A stretch of 64,000 bases of DNA from Synechococcus sp. Nb3U1 (GTDB lineage: Bacteria > Cyanobacteriota > Cyanobacteriia > Thermostichales > Thermostichaceae): contig NZ_JAKFYQ010000001.1 in the NCBI RefSeq assembly GCF_021533835.1, positions 1,212,079-1,276,078 of the forward strand, written 5' to 3'. This document shows, piece by piece, positions 36,751 through 45,526 of this stretch (position 1 is the stretch's first letter; each line of letters begins with the position of its first letter). Below the pieces are notes generated by a model. That model was not told the origin of the DNA. It searched no databases and saw only the letters and a list, made by a program, of their open reading frames with translations. The position numbers and the translations under genes were made by a program.

Positions 36751-37983
36751 ATGAGCGCTATTCCCCAACTAGAAGCAGACCTGATCTTCCACTCGATCCC
36801 TGAAGCCCTTGAAGACCTCAAGTCTGGTCGGATGATCATTGTGGTCGATGACGAAAATCGGGAAAACGAGGGGGATCTGATCTGTGCGGCCCAGTTTGCT
36901 ACTCCCCAGGCGATCAACTTTATGGCCACTCATGCGCGGGGGTTAATTTGTCTGGCCATGCAGGGATCCCGCTTGGATGAGCTGAATATCCCTCTCATGG
37001 TGGGGCAAAATACCGATAGCAACCAAACCGCTTTCACCGTCAGCATCGATGCTGGATCAGAGGCAGGGGTCTCCACAGGTATTTCTGCTACCGACCGCTC
37101 ACGCACCATCCAAGCAGCCATCAATCCCAATACACGACCGCAAGACCTACGCCGACCGGGGCATGTCTTTCCCTTGCGGGCTCGGGAGGGGGGGGTACTG
37201 AAGCGAGCTGGACATACCGAAGCAGCAGTGGATCTGTCGATTTTGGCGGGATTGTATCCGGCAGGGGTGATCTGTGAAATTCAAAACCCGGATGGATCGA
37301 TGGCGCGATTGCCCCAGTTGATCGATTATGCTCGCCAGCACAACCTTAAGATCATCACCATTGCCCATCTGATCGAATATCGCCTGCACAATGAGCAGTT
37401 GGTGTATCGAGCGGCCACGGCTGCTCTTCCCACAGCATTCGGGCAGTTTCAAGTGATTGGCTACCGGGACACCCTCAATCAGGTGGAACATTTGGCCCTC
37501 GTTAAAGGAGATCCGACCCAATTTGCCGCAGAGCCTGTGTTGGTGCGGGTGCATGTGGAATGTCCGCTGGGGGATGCTCTGGGATCCCTGCGTTGTGACT
37601 GTCGTCGCCAATTGACGGCGGCTCTGAAGATGATCGATGACCAAGGCAAAGGGGTAGTGGTTTACCTACGCCAGCAAGTGCAGGGGATCACCCCCATTCA
37701 GCAGATCCAGACCTATGCCCTGCAAGACCTGGGGTTAGCAGGATCGGTTGCCCTCGCCATGGGCGAACGCATCAACGGGACAGAGTCCTTGTCGCCCCCA
37801 GCCATAGATTTGCGGGATTACGGCATCGGGGCGCAGATCCTACGGGAAGTGGGGGTACGCAAAATGCGCCTGATCACCAATACCCCCCGCCATATCAGTG
37901 GTTTGAATGGCTTTGGCCTAGAAGTCGCCGAACGAGTCCCTTTGCGGGTGGAGAAGCCAGATCCCAGTCGGCTCGAGCAGTAA
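36751..37983 (+). CDS. ribBA: RibBA-type protein: intact DHBP synthase, eroded GTP cyclohydrolase II domain
   Basis: This 410-residue fusion belongs to riboflavin synthesis. The N-terminal 3,4-dihydroxy-2-butanone-4-phosphate synthase half (about 10-210) is intact: [23 protein letters not shown] and [11 protein letters not shown]. The C-terminal GTP cyclohydrolase II half keeps the zinc cysteines ([15 protein letters not shown]). However, the catalytic EGRGIG motif reads QVQGIT at residues 309-314, and the DTVEAN substrate motif is replaced by unrelated residues near 330. The tail is also short. It may therefore supply only the DHBP synthase reaction, with another gene covering GTP cyclohydrolase II. 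The start is ATG 36751; no FMN riboswitch was seen in the 97 bases upstream. Confidence 0.85.
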   Translation: MSAIPQLEADLIFHSIPEALEDLKSGRMIIVVDDENRENEGDLICAAQFATPQAINFMATHARGLICLAMQGSRLDELNIPLMVGQNTDSNQTAFTVSIDAGSEAGVSTGISATDRSRTIQAAINPNTRPQDLRRPGHVFPLRAREGGVLKRAGHTEAAVDLSILAGLYPAGVICEIQNPDGSMARLPQLIDYARQHNLKIITIAHLIEYRLHNEQLVYRAATAALPTAFGQFQVIGYRDTLNQVEHLALVKGDPTQFAAEPVLVRVHVECPLGDALGSLRCDCRRQLTAALKMIDDQGKGVVVYLRQQVQGITPIQQIQTYALQDLGLAGSVALAMGERINGTESLSPPAIDLRDYGIGAQILREVGVRKMRLITNTPRHISGLNGFGLEVAERVPLRVEKPDPSRLEQ

Positions 37984-38117
37984 CCTGCACAACCTGTCGG
38001 CGGGAAAGAAGCAATGCCCTTAGACACCCTCAGTCAAGCTTGTGTGATAATTCTTAACAGCACTTCACTTGTGAACTGATCGGCCATCGATCAGCTACTG
38101 TTTTGGGAGCCTCTGTT

Positions 38118-38936
38118 GTGACTCGTACTGCAGCCCTGTCCTGGAGCTATCAGCAAATTTGGGCGGATAGTCTGACGGTCTTTTGGCGAGATTGGCTGGA
38201 TTTGCGCGGGCGAGTTTGGCAAGTGCTGGCTTCTGGCCTGGTGGCACCTTTGATCTATATTTTCGCCTTTGGTGTCGGTTTAGGGGGATCCCTGGGGGCG
38301 GGGGGGTTGTCCTCAGTGGCAGGATCTAGCGGGGCGGGTTCTTATCTGCGCTTTATCTTACCGGGGATGGTGGCTTTGTCGGCTATGACCATTAGCTTTG
38401 CGGGTACGACCTTCTCCATTTGTGGGGCACGTCTGTTCACCAAGAGCTTTGAGGAATTGTTGCTGCTGCCGGTACACCCCCTCTCGTTGCACCTGGGCAA
38501 AGTGATGGCGGGGATTGCCCGGGGCCTGATCACCGCTTTGGGGGTCTTGGTGATTGGGGTGCTGGGTACAGGGGCTTGGGGGTTGCTAAATCCGCTGGCA
38601 CTCTTGATTTTGCTCTTAAACTGTGCTGTCTTTGCCGGGATTGGCGTGATCGCCGGGTTGAAGGTGCCGAGCCTAGAGAGTGTTGGGGTGCTCACCAATT
38701 TCTTGATTACCCCGATGTCCTTTTTGGGAGCAACCTTTTTTGATCCCAGCCAATTGCCCGGTTTTATGCAGGTGTTGGTTTATAGCTTGCCCCTCTCCTA
38801 CGCTAGTGTGGGGATGCGGGCGGCGGCCTATCAGCCTCTTTCCCAGTTTCCCTGGTACACTGTGGCGGTCTTGGCTGGCTTGGCGGTGATCCTGGCTTTT
38901 GTAGGAGCCTACCAATTTTCTCACCAACAGGATTGA
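38118..38936 (+). CDS. ABC-2 type transporter permease (NodJ/DrrB-like)
   Basis: This membrane protein of 272 residues has six predicted helices and the ABC-2 permease pattern: an N-terminal amphipathic stretch (SLTVFWRDWLDLRGRVW), GMVALSAMTISFAGTTFSI, EELLLLPVHPLSLHLGKVMAG and the family loop TPMSFLGATFFDPSQLPG. Such permeases export lipids, polysaccharides or drugs, paired with a separate ATPase, which is not adjacent here. GTG 38118 has GGGAG 8 bases upstream and is preferred to TTG 38103. The stop overlaps the possible TTG start of the next gene. Confidence 0.87.
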   Translation: MTRTAALSWSYQQIWADSLTVFWRDWLDLRGRVWQVLASGLVAPLIYIFAFGVGLGGSLGAGGLSSVAGSSGAGSYLRFILPGMVALSAMTISFAGTTFSICGARLFTKSFEELLLLPVHPLSLHLGKVMAGIARGLITALGVLVIGVLGTGAWGLLNPLALLILLLNCAVFAGIGVIAGLKVPSLESVGVLTNFLITPMSFLGATFFDPSQLPGFMQVLVYSLPLSYASVGMRAAAYQPLSQFPWYTVAVLAGLAVILAFVGAYQFSHQQD

Positions 38937-38944
38937 CCGCCTCC

Positions 38945-39808
38945 ATGCAGGTTAAAGCTGGACTGATCCAACTGTCTCTTCCCCGAGATGGGGTGGCCCG
39001 CTCCGTGATGCAACTGAAACAGGCGATGATCGATAAACATCTGCCCTTGATTGCGCAGGCGGCAGAGCAGGGGGTAAAAATTCTCTGCTTGCAGGAGTTG
39101 TTTTACGGCCCCTATTTTTGTCCTAGCCAAAGCCCAGAATGGTTTCAGTTGACCGAGCTGGTACCAGCTGGCCCCACCACCCAACTGATGCAGGAGCTAG
39201 CCCGCCGATACGGCATGGTGCTGGTGGCGCCGCTTTTTGAGGAGGAGATGCCTGGCCTCTACTACAACACAGCGGTGGTGATCGATGCGGATGGTCGGTA
39301 TTTGGGCAAGTACCGCAAGACCCATCTGCCCCAGGTGCAAGGGTTTTGGGAAAAGTTTTTCTTCCGCCCCGGCAATTTGGGTTACCCGGTGTTCCAGACT
39401 GCCTTTGCCAAAGTGGGGGTGTACATTTGCTATGACCGGCATTTCCCAGAAGGGGCCAGGGCTTTGGGTCTAAATGGGGCAGAAGTGGTGTTCAATCCTT
39501 CGGCAACGGTGGCGGGTCTTTCGGAATACCTGTGGTTTTTAGAGCAACCTGCTCATGCAGCGGCCAATGGCTACTTTGTGGCAGCCAGTAACCGAGTGGG
39601 CTGGGAGGATCCCTGGCGCATCGGAGAGTTTTATGGCCAGAGCTATTTTGCTGACCCACGGGGACAAATTTTGGTCAAGGGATCCCGAGATCAAGACCAA
39701 CTGGTGGTGGCGGATTTGGATTTGGATCAGGTGCGCCAAGTGCGGGAGCTATGGCAGTTTTACCGGGACCGGCGTCCGGATTTGTATGGCGATTTGCTCA
39801 AACCCTAA
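38945..39808 (+). CDS. Carbon-nitrogen hydrolase (beta-ureidopropionase / N-carbamoyl amidase-like)
   Basis: This nitrilase-superfamily enzyme of 287 residues has the Glu-Lys-Cys triad: Glu in CLQELFYGPYF, Lys in YRKTHLPQ and Cys in VYICYDRHFPEGAR. The closest look is to N-carbamoylputrescine amidase and beta-ureidopropionase, which remove a carbamoyl group to give an amine, CO2 and ammonia. The substrate is unproven. A polyamine role would fit the PotD-like protein at 6.2 kb, but they are far apart. ATG 38945 is used; TTG 38933, overlapping the upstream stop, is the alternative. Confidence 0.87.
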   Translation: MQVKAGLIQLSLPRDGVARSVMQLKQAMIDKHLPLIAQAAEQGVKILCLQELFYGPYFCPSQSPEWFQLTELVPAGPTTQLMQELARRYGMVLVAPLFEEEMPGLYYNTAVVIDADGRYLGKYRKTHLPQVQGFWEKFFFRPGNLGYPVFQTAFAKVGVYICYDRHFPEGARALGLNGAEVVFNPSATVAGLSEYLWFLEQPAHAAANGYFVAASNRVGWEDPWRIGEFYGQSYFADPRGQILVKGSRDQDQLVVADLDLDQVRQVRELWQFYRDRRPDLYGDLLKP

Positions 39809-39824
39809 ATCTGTCTTCAGCTTT

Positions 39825-41267
39825 ATGAAGGTGAATGCCGTCGATCCTCTTCTGAATCTTGCAAGAGCCTTGTTTCCGTTGCCCCCCCCTCATTTTGCGC
39901 ATCCCCCCCTAGACTTTATCCCCCAGTCCTACAGCCCTTGGGTACTGCGGCTGGTACATGGGATCCTGCCCTTGCTGATGCGGGTACGGGTACGGCGATG
40001 GCTCCCCTCTGGAATTTCAAAAGTGGAGGCTACGGGCGCAGAAACTCTAGCAGAGTTGTATCACCAATTTCAGACTGGCAGGATCCGGCTGATCCTGGCC
40101 TTTCGGCACGTGGAGGTGGATGATCCCCTAACGGGCTTGTATTTTTTCTCCCGTTTGTTGCCCCAAGTGGCCCATCGCCAAGGGATCCCGCTCCAACTTC
40201 CCATGCACGTCCACTTTCTCTACGATCGGGGGATGCCCCTCTGGGGAGGTAGGTGGCTGGGGTGGTTGCTCTCCCGCTTGGGTGGGATCCCGGTACATCG
40301 GGGGCGACGGGTGGATCGGCTGGCTTTAAATGCAGCCCGTCATCTGCTCATGGAGGGGCAGTTCCCCTTTGTGATTGCACCGGAAGGGGCCACCAATGGC
40401 CACAGCGAGCGGATTAACCCTCTAGAACCGGGAACGGCTCAACTGTGTTTTTGGTGTGCGGAAGATCTGGCCAAGGCGAGCCGCTCAGAAACGGTGATTA
40501 TCCTGCCGATAGGCATTCGCTACCACTACACCCATCCCTCTTGGGAAAAACTGGAGCGCCTTTTGCAACATCTGGAGAAGGTGAGCGGACTCACAGTATC
40601 CTCTGTGGATCCCGGCTCCGCCAAGAACCGCAACACCCGCTATGCCCAGCGCATCTGTCGCCTCGGTCATCAAGTACTGACCCAGATGGAAGCGTTTTAT
40701 GCCCAGGTGCATCACCAACCCCCAGCCCAAGTGCATGACCTACCCCTCAACACCCGCCTAGAACGAGTTCTCCAGCAAGCCTTGAAGACCGCTGAACACC
40801 ATTTCGGCCTATCCTCACAGGGAGATGTGAATGGCCGTTGCCGCCGCATCGAAGAAGCCGCTTGGATACAGATTTACCGAGAAGAATTACGGGATCCCCG
40901 CTCTTTGTCAGCCCTAAGCCGGGGTTTACTCGACTGGAACGCCCAGCAAGCTTCCCTGTACATGCAGCATATGCGCCTAGTGGAGAGTTGTGTAGCTCTA
41001 CGGGAAGAATATCTCCTGGAAAAACCCTCGTTCGAACGATTGGCAGAAACCGCTCTAATAGTGTTTGATGTGCTGGCTCGCCTCAAAGGAGAAGCCTATC
41101 CGGCCCGACCCCGCTTGGGTTGGCGCGCAGCTCATTTTACGGTTGGGGATCCCATTTCAATAACTGAGCGGTGGACAACCTATCAAAAAGGGCGGCAAGA
41201 AGCCAAGCAAGCCGTGGCTCAGCTCACAGAGGATCTCCGACTAGCTTTAGAACAGATGATCCAGTAG
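39825..41267 (+). CDS. PlsC-like lysophospholipid acyltransferase family protein
   Basis: This is a 480-residue protein with a PlsC/AGPAT acyltransferase domain in the first 250 residues. The H-X4-D catalytic motif is FRHVEVDD and the later PEGATNGHS corresponds to the EGTRS box. The C-terminal 230 residues are a helical extension not typical of simple PlsC enzymes. Such proteins acylate lysophosphatidate or related lipids at the membrane. ATG 39825 lies 16 bases after the amidase stop; the frame is open back to 39555, but that part overlaps the amidase gene. It is the third gene of a probable operon starting with the ABC-2 permease. Confidence 0.82.
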   Translation: MKVNAVDPLLNLARALFPLPPPHFAHPPLDFIPQSYSPWVLRLVHGILPLLMRVRVRRWLPSGISKVEATGAETLAELYHQFQTGRIRLILAFRHVEVDDPLTGLYFFSRLLPQVAHRQGIPLQLPMHVHFLYDRGMPLWGGRWLGWLLSRLGGIPVHRGRRVDRLALNAARHLLMEGQFPFVIAPEGATNGHSERINPLEPGTAQLCFWCAEDLAKASRSETVIILPIGIRYHYTHPSWEKLERLLQHLEKVSGLTVSSVDPGSAKNRNTRYAQRICRLGHQVLTQMEAFYAQVHHQPPAQVHDLPLNTRLERVLQQALKTAEHHFGLSSQGDVNGRCRRIEEAAWIQIYREELRDPRSLSALSRGLLDWNAQQASLYMQHMRLVESCVALREEYLLEKPSFERLAETALIVFDVLARLKGEAYPARPRLGWRAAHFTVGDPISITERWTTYQKGRQEAKQAVAQLTEDLRLALEQMIQ

Positions 41268-41328
41268 CAGCTAAGCCTTCTCCTCAAAGTTATAGATTTA
41301 CAGGCCCGATGTACCCTTCAGAAATCAA

Positions 41329-41610
41329 TCAGAAACAAAGCGGGATCCGCATCGGTTGGCCTAGTCGAGAAAAACCCGTTGAACACTCCACCCTAGAATG
41401 GGTCTCCTTCAGAAAGGAAACCGGAGGTTGGGGGGTGCTGCGCTGAATCACAAGCCGCCCTAACCGCAAAGCCTCCAAAAAGTGATCGATCAAATCCAGT
41501 TCGTACATGCTCAGAGGCTCATTCTCCGCTAGATGCAACAGGTGGCTGAGCTGTTCGCTAGAGAGGAGCCCCTGCTGGAGCGCCTGCTTCACTATCGGTT
41601 CAACGGACAT
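41329..41610 (-). CDS. Conserved-looking hypothetical protein
   Basis: This is a 93-residue soluble protein. The first 55 residues form acidic helices (SVEPIVKQALQQGLLSSEQL then ENEPLSMYELDLIDHFLEAL), and the tail is basic and proline-rich. I do not recognise a named family; small cyanobacterial proteins of unknown role with similar helical starts exist. ATG 41610 has AAGGGG upstream and gives a natural N-terminus. It converges on the PlsC-like gene. Confidence 0.55.
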   Translation of the reverse strand: MSVEPIVKQALQQGLLSSEQLSHLLHLAENEPLSMYELDLIDHFLEALRLGRLVIQRSTPQPPVSFLKETHSRVECSTGFSRLGQPMRIPLCF

Positions 41611-41743
41611 CAGGGATCCCCTTGGTGAAAGGTACTGGAAATTCACTGATTATTCACTATTGATTCAGTTCAATACCTGACAGGTTATTTTTCTGTTTTG
41701 TCTGAGGGTGTTTAAAGTTTTTCCAGGCTTGTTTAACGACTTG

Positions 41744-41944
41744 TCATACTTCTCCAAATGGGATTCTTTCTGCCAGATAGCCCAACGGAATGATCACTAC
41801 CAAATATAGCAATGCCTCGCCGACATAGGGGTCATAAATACCCCATTGCTCCACTTCGCTGACTAAATCCAGATAGCGTTTTTGAATGTGGGCTATCATT
41901 CCTGGCAGACAACTCTGTAAGAAAGCAAGCCAACATCTCGACAT
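41744..41944 (-). CDS. Doubtful 66-codon frame, possible remnant
   Basis: ATG 41944 starts in frame directly after the DUF2834 stop (41950-41948). The product has one hydrophobic segment, ALLYLVVIIPLGYLAERIPF, and no recognised family. It may be a fragment of a lost membrane gene or a short real one. Confidence 0.25.
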   Translation of the reverse strand: MSRCWLAFLQSCLPGMIAHIQKRYLDLVSEVEQWGIYDPYVGEALLYLVVIIPLGYLAERIPFGEV

Positions 41945-41947
41945 CGA

Positions 41948-42211
41948 TTAAGCCTCCTGTTCCGGTTGCAAATACCCTTCTTGTGTCCATAAAAATAGCG
42001 GCAATGCTAGCGATACACCAACCAAAAGGTTACTCAGCACGTATACCCACAACCGTTTCATCCCCAAACGGGATCCCTCCGTGTAGATCAAGATCCACAA
42101 CCCTAGCGAGGATACCAGCACATCCATGGCAAGAAAGCTGGAGATCGGATTTTGAAACAGCAGTTCCCAAAATCCCTCGATATCCAGTCCTCGCTCCAGA
42201 GGTAGCCGTCG
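41948..42211 (-). pseudogene. DUF2834 membrane protein, 5' truncated
   Basis: In this frame the protein reads GLDIEGFWELLFQNPISSFL, then VLVSSLGLWILIYTEGSRLG and LLVGVSLALPLFLW, the recognisable body of the DUF2834 family (two or three helices, unknown role). Upstream the frame is closed by TGA at 42214-42212 and no ATG, GTG or TTG start lies before the conserved part. The N-terminal region is therefore missing or frameshifted; the other frame at 42368 downward is hydrophobic but does not match the family. A TetR-operator-like palindrome lies just upstream at 42243-42252. Confidence 0.6.
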
Positions 42212-42386
42212 TCACTGCTACCGAAGTGGTATTTCTCGCTACCGAATGTTCGTTATAAAAAGATTCGGAATGAAGGATCCCTACACTCAGGGCAATCCCT
42301 CCCACCGCCGACCACTCCAATAAAGGGGGCCAGACTTGCCAAGACGGCTTTTGGCCTTCAATCACCATCAGATTCCTCCTCTCCTA

Positions 42387-42992
42387 TCAGTTCAATTGTG
42401 ATGCCCGATCTCGACAATGTCTCTCAACGTAGGCCCGTAGCATTTTGCCCAACAATTGGCCTTGTCTTTGAAAAGATACCTTTTCCAAGCAGAAGACACG
42501 ACTGAGCACCAGCCCACCCAGCAAAGCATCGAGCATCTGGATCAGATCGGGATCCTCAATTCCCAAATACTGCTTGCTCAGGTTACGGTATCCCTCATTG
42601 AGAGTAGATAGAAGCTGACTACCGTTCACCAGCTCCTGTGAATTGTGTTGCTCTTGATAAAAACTAATGCTCAGCAAGACCTGCTTTAGAAAAAGCTCTT
42701 CCCGACTTTCCACCCAACGAAAAATAGCCTCAACCCGCTCCTCCAGAGTCTCTCCCGCTGCAGCCATCGTCATCTCCACTTCCCGAAAGTCTTGTTGGGC
42801 TAGTTCTGCCATCAACTTCAAAAACAAATCCTCTTTGCTCTGAAAATAGTGGTAGAGCGTACCCGTTGAGACCCCCAACCCTTGAGCCAACTGCCGCATC
42901 GTCAGGGATCCATAGCCCCGCTCTGCAAACAGGTCAAAGGCCTTGAGCAACAGCTCTTTGCGGTATTGGTCGTGGTCGATGATCTTGGGCAT
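42387..42992 (-). CDS. TetR-family transcriptional repressor
   Basis: This 201-residue regulator has a textbook TetR DNA-binding domain (ELLLKAFDLFAERGYGSLTM, then GLGVSTGTLYHYFQSKEDLF, residues about 8-58) and a helical ligand domain. ATG 42992 fits the family start (MPKIIDHDQYRKELL). Two perfect 10-bp palindromes of the CGAACGTTCG/AACGATCGTT type lie 20-60 bases upstream, suggesting autoregulation; a third, imperfect copy lies between this gene and the DUF2834 remnant. The ABC transporter gene reading away at 43404 may be another target. Confidence 0.9.
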   Translation of the reverse strand: MPKIIDHDQYRKELLLKAFDLFAERGYGSLTMRQLAQGLGVSTGTLYHYFQSKEDLFLKLMAELAQQDFREVEMTMAAAGETLEERVEAIFRWVESREELFLKQVLLSISFYQEQHNSQELVNGSQLLSTLNEGYRNLSKQYLGIEDPDLIQMLDALLGGLVLSRVFCLEKVSFQRQGQLLGKMLRAYVERHCRDRASQLN

Positions 42993-43014
42993 TGCTGGAG
43001 CATCAGCTGGATAA

Positions 43015-43054
43015 CGAACGTTCGATAATCTTAGTTTTAGGCTGAACGATCGTT
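43015..43054. promoter_or_regulatory. Paired palindromic operator upstream of the TetR gene
   Basis: CGAACGTTCG (43015-43024, within ATAACGAACGTTCGATAA) and AACGATCGTT (43045-43054, within GAACGATCGTTATG) are perfect palindromes whose centres lie 30 bases (about three helical turns) apart. They sit between the TetR start and the divergent region, the expected place for its own operator. Confidence 0.65.
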
Positions 43055-43403
43055 ATGTCAAGAGGGGATCCCAACATTTTTAGGATTGATCGTCGTTTGC
43101 GCAGATACTGGGTCGGTGTCATCAACACACCTTGGTCAGAATTAGGAGGGTTATTGCCATCCGATTTTCCTAGGTTCGCATCCGACATCCCCACTTCGCG
43201 TCAGCAGGTGGGGTGAGCTTCGTGCCTTGGGAAGATCTGGATCCCTACTTCTGCCAGCGCATTCTGCAAAGAGGGATGGAACTAGGGGATCGTTCTGAAG
43301 CAATTTTGCCTTCTTATCCGCTCCCTTTGAACACAGCGAGGGATCCCTGTCCTGCTAGCCTGGGAGATGGCGATGTAACCTCCCCTCTCGAACCACAGCA
43401 AAG
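43055..43403. other. Intergenic region before the SbmA-like gene
   Basis: These about 350 bases contain no recognised gene; the frame at 43213-43557 is out of phase with the next gene and lacks family features. A 6-bp stem, CCCCAC (43189-43194) with GTGGGG (43208-43213), encloses TTCGCGTCAGC, a partial match to the short dispersed repeat seen at 28.5, 29.3 and 57.2 kb. Confidence 0.55.
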
Positions 43404-45398
43404 ATGGAATCCCAAACCTCGCAATTTAACTTCGACCGCAGACTTTGGAACCGCTTTATCACGGTGGCACAGCCCTACTTCTATCCGGTGGTGCGGCACG
43501 GCGGCTGGATCTTCTTGGGTTTGCTGGCAGTGGCCATGGTGTTCGTGGTCGCTTTGATGTTTTTTGTCGAGATTGGGGTGACCTTGGCAGGCCAGGTTTT
43601 GTTCCCGGAGTTTTTTACCAATGTGGCAGCAGGGCTGGTGGCCCAGACGGAAAGAAATCTGACCTCGCCGATTCTGTGGGTAGCGGCAGTGAGCTTGGCA
43701 CTGAGCAGCCTTTGCTTTGTGGCGGTATGGCGACGGATCCATCAGCGTTGGTTGCAATGGGTGCTACTCACCTTTTTGCTGTTTTTATCGCTGACGGTGA
43801 ACCGCTTGAATGTGATGATCAGCTTCATCTTTCGGTTTATCGACACAGCTCTCCAACAAAAAGAAGAGCCTACTTTCTGGCAATTTTTAATTATTTATGG
43901 GGTCTTGATTATTTCAGCGATTCCGATTTTGGTGATCTACCGATATACCCGCCTCAAATTGGGTCTATTCTGGCGAGAGTGGCTGACCCAATATTTTCTG
44001 GATCGCTACTTCGAACAGCGAGCTTATTACGAGCTAGATTCCAACGCCGCCAACACCGAGATTGATAACCCTGACCAGCGCATGTCGGAGGATGTTCGCT
44101 CTTTTACGGGCACGACCCTTTCGTTTCTGTTGGATATTCTCGACTCGATTCTGACCCTCTATGCCTTCACAGGCATTCTTTATGGCATTTCTCGGCCTTT
44201 GGCGCTGGGGTTGGTGATCTACGCCACCGTCGGCACAGGGATTGCCATTTTGGCCGGTCGCAAACTGATTAAGATTAACTTTGATCAACTGCGTTACGAA
44301 GCTAACTTCCGCTATAGCTTGGTGCATGTGCGCGACAATGCGGAATCCATCGCTTTTTATCAGGGGGAAGACCAAGAGCTACGGCAGATTCTGGAGCGAT
44401 TTGGCTCGGCGCTGCGCAATTTCAATTTGTTGATCATTTGGCAGGCTGTTATCGATATCTTTCAATACGCCTACAACTATTTCACCCGCATTGTGCCGTA
44501 TGTGATCGTGGCCCCCCTTTACTTCAGCGGCGTGCGAGACTTTGGCACCATTACCCAGGCCACCATCGCCTTTAGCCAAGTTTTGAGCGCTCTGTCGATT
44601 GTGGCCAACCAGATTCAGAGCATTTCCAGCTTCGCCGCCGGGATTAACCGTCTAGGTGCTTTTCACGAGTCGCTTGGGGATCCGGCTTCCCGCTACACCA
44701 GTGACCGGGAGAGCAACATCCAAACCCGTATCGCCCATCAACTGGCGCTCAATAACGTTACCTTGCTCACCCCCAATTCCGAACAGACCTTGGTGCGGGA
44801 TCTCTCTTTTGCTCTGGAGTCTGGGCAACGGCTGCTGATCGTTGGGGTAAGTGGCACCGGGAAAAGCTCTCTGCTGCGGGCCATCGCCGGGTTGTGGACG
44901 AATGGCAAGGGATCCATCGCCAGACCGGATACGGAAGAGATGCTTTTCTTGCCCCAAAAGCCCTATATGCTGCTGGGATCCCTGCGGGATCAGCTCCTCT
45001 ACCCGATGCGACGCAAGGATGTGACGGATGATGATCTGATCCGGGTGCTCAACCAGGTGAATTTGGGCGGGTTACCGGAACGGTTGGACGGGTTTGATGC
45101 TGAGAAGGACTGGGCCAACACTCTCTCGTTAGGCGAACAACAGCGCTTGGCCTTTGCCCGCATTTTGATCACCCAACCCCGCTACGCCATTCTGGATGAA
45201 GCCACCAGTGCCTTGGATGTGCCCAATGAAAAACTTCTCTATCTACAACTACAACACTTAAACACCACCTACATCAGCGTCGGGCATCGCCCCAGTCTGT
45301 TGGCTTACCACGACATGGTTTTGGAGCTACAGGGAGGTTCCGCCTGGCGGTTGTGGTCGGCAAAAGAGTACAGCACTCACTTGGCAATGGCCAGTTAA
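43404..45398 (+). CDS. SbmA/BacA/YddA-type ABC transporter (fused permease-ATPase)
   Basis: This 664-residue inner-membrane protein has an N-terminal membrane domain of about six to eight helices with the family signature NPDQRMSEDVRSFT (about 208-221). A C-terminal ATPase follows, with Walker A GVSGTGKSS, signature LSLGEQQRLAFARI and Walker B YAILDEATSALD. The group includes BacA-like and peroxisomal ABCD-like transporters; bacterial members import peptides, vitamin B12 or very-long-chain acyl precursors, so the substrate is open. The start is ATG 43404. It is divergent from the TetR regulator across 411 bases. Confidence 0.88.
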   Translation: MESQTSQFNFDRRLWNRFITVAQPYFYPVVRHGGWIFLGLLAVAMVFVVALMFFVEIGVTLAGQVLFPEFFTNVAAGLVAQTERNLTSPILWVAAVSLALSSLCFVAVWRRIHQRWLQWVLLTFLLFLSLTVNRLNVMISFIFRFIDTALQQKEEPTFWQFLIIYGVLIISAIPILVIYRYTRLKLGLFWREWLTQYFLDRYFEQRAYYELDSNAANTEIDNPDQRMSEDVRSFTGTTLSFLLDILDSILTLYAFTGILYGISRPLALGLVIYATVGTGIAILAGRKLIKINFDQLRYEANFRYSLVHVRDNAESIAFYQGEDQELRQILERFGSALRNFNLLIIWQAVIDIFQYAYNYFTRIVPYVIVAPLYFSGVRDFGTITQATIAFSQVLSALSIVANQIQSISSFAAGINRLGAFHESLGDPASRYTSDRESNIQTRIAHQLALNNVTLLTPNSEQTLVRDLSFALESGQRLLIVGVSGTGKSSLLRAIAGLWTNGKGSIARPDTEEMLFLPQKPYMLLGSLRDQLLYPMRRKDVTDDDLIRVLNQVNLGGLPERLDGFDAEKDWANTLSLGEQQRLAFARILITQPRYAILDEATSALDVPNEKLLYLQLQHLNTTYISVGHRPSLLAYHDMVLELQGGSAWRLWSAKEYSTHLAMAS

Positions 45399-45526
45399 GA
45401 ACTCTAACAGTTTTCTGGATGCTCTTTAACAAGATGTTGCGTCTCTAACCCTAACTGGACGGGGCTTGGTCAAGGTGATAGCTTATTTTCACAGGTATTC
45501 CGACCGGATTACCGGAGGATAAATAC

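Noticed and set aside
39555-39824. Upstream extension of the PlsC-like frame
   Set aside because: It overlaps the 3' end of the carbon-nitrogen hydrolase gene and matches nothing; ATG 39825 fits the domain start.
43213-43557. A 114-codon frame before the SbmA-like transporter
   Set aside because: It overlaps the transporter in another frame and has no family features.
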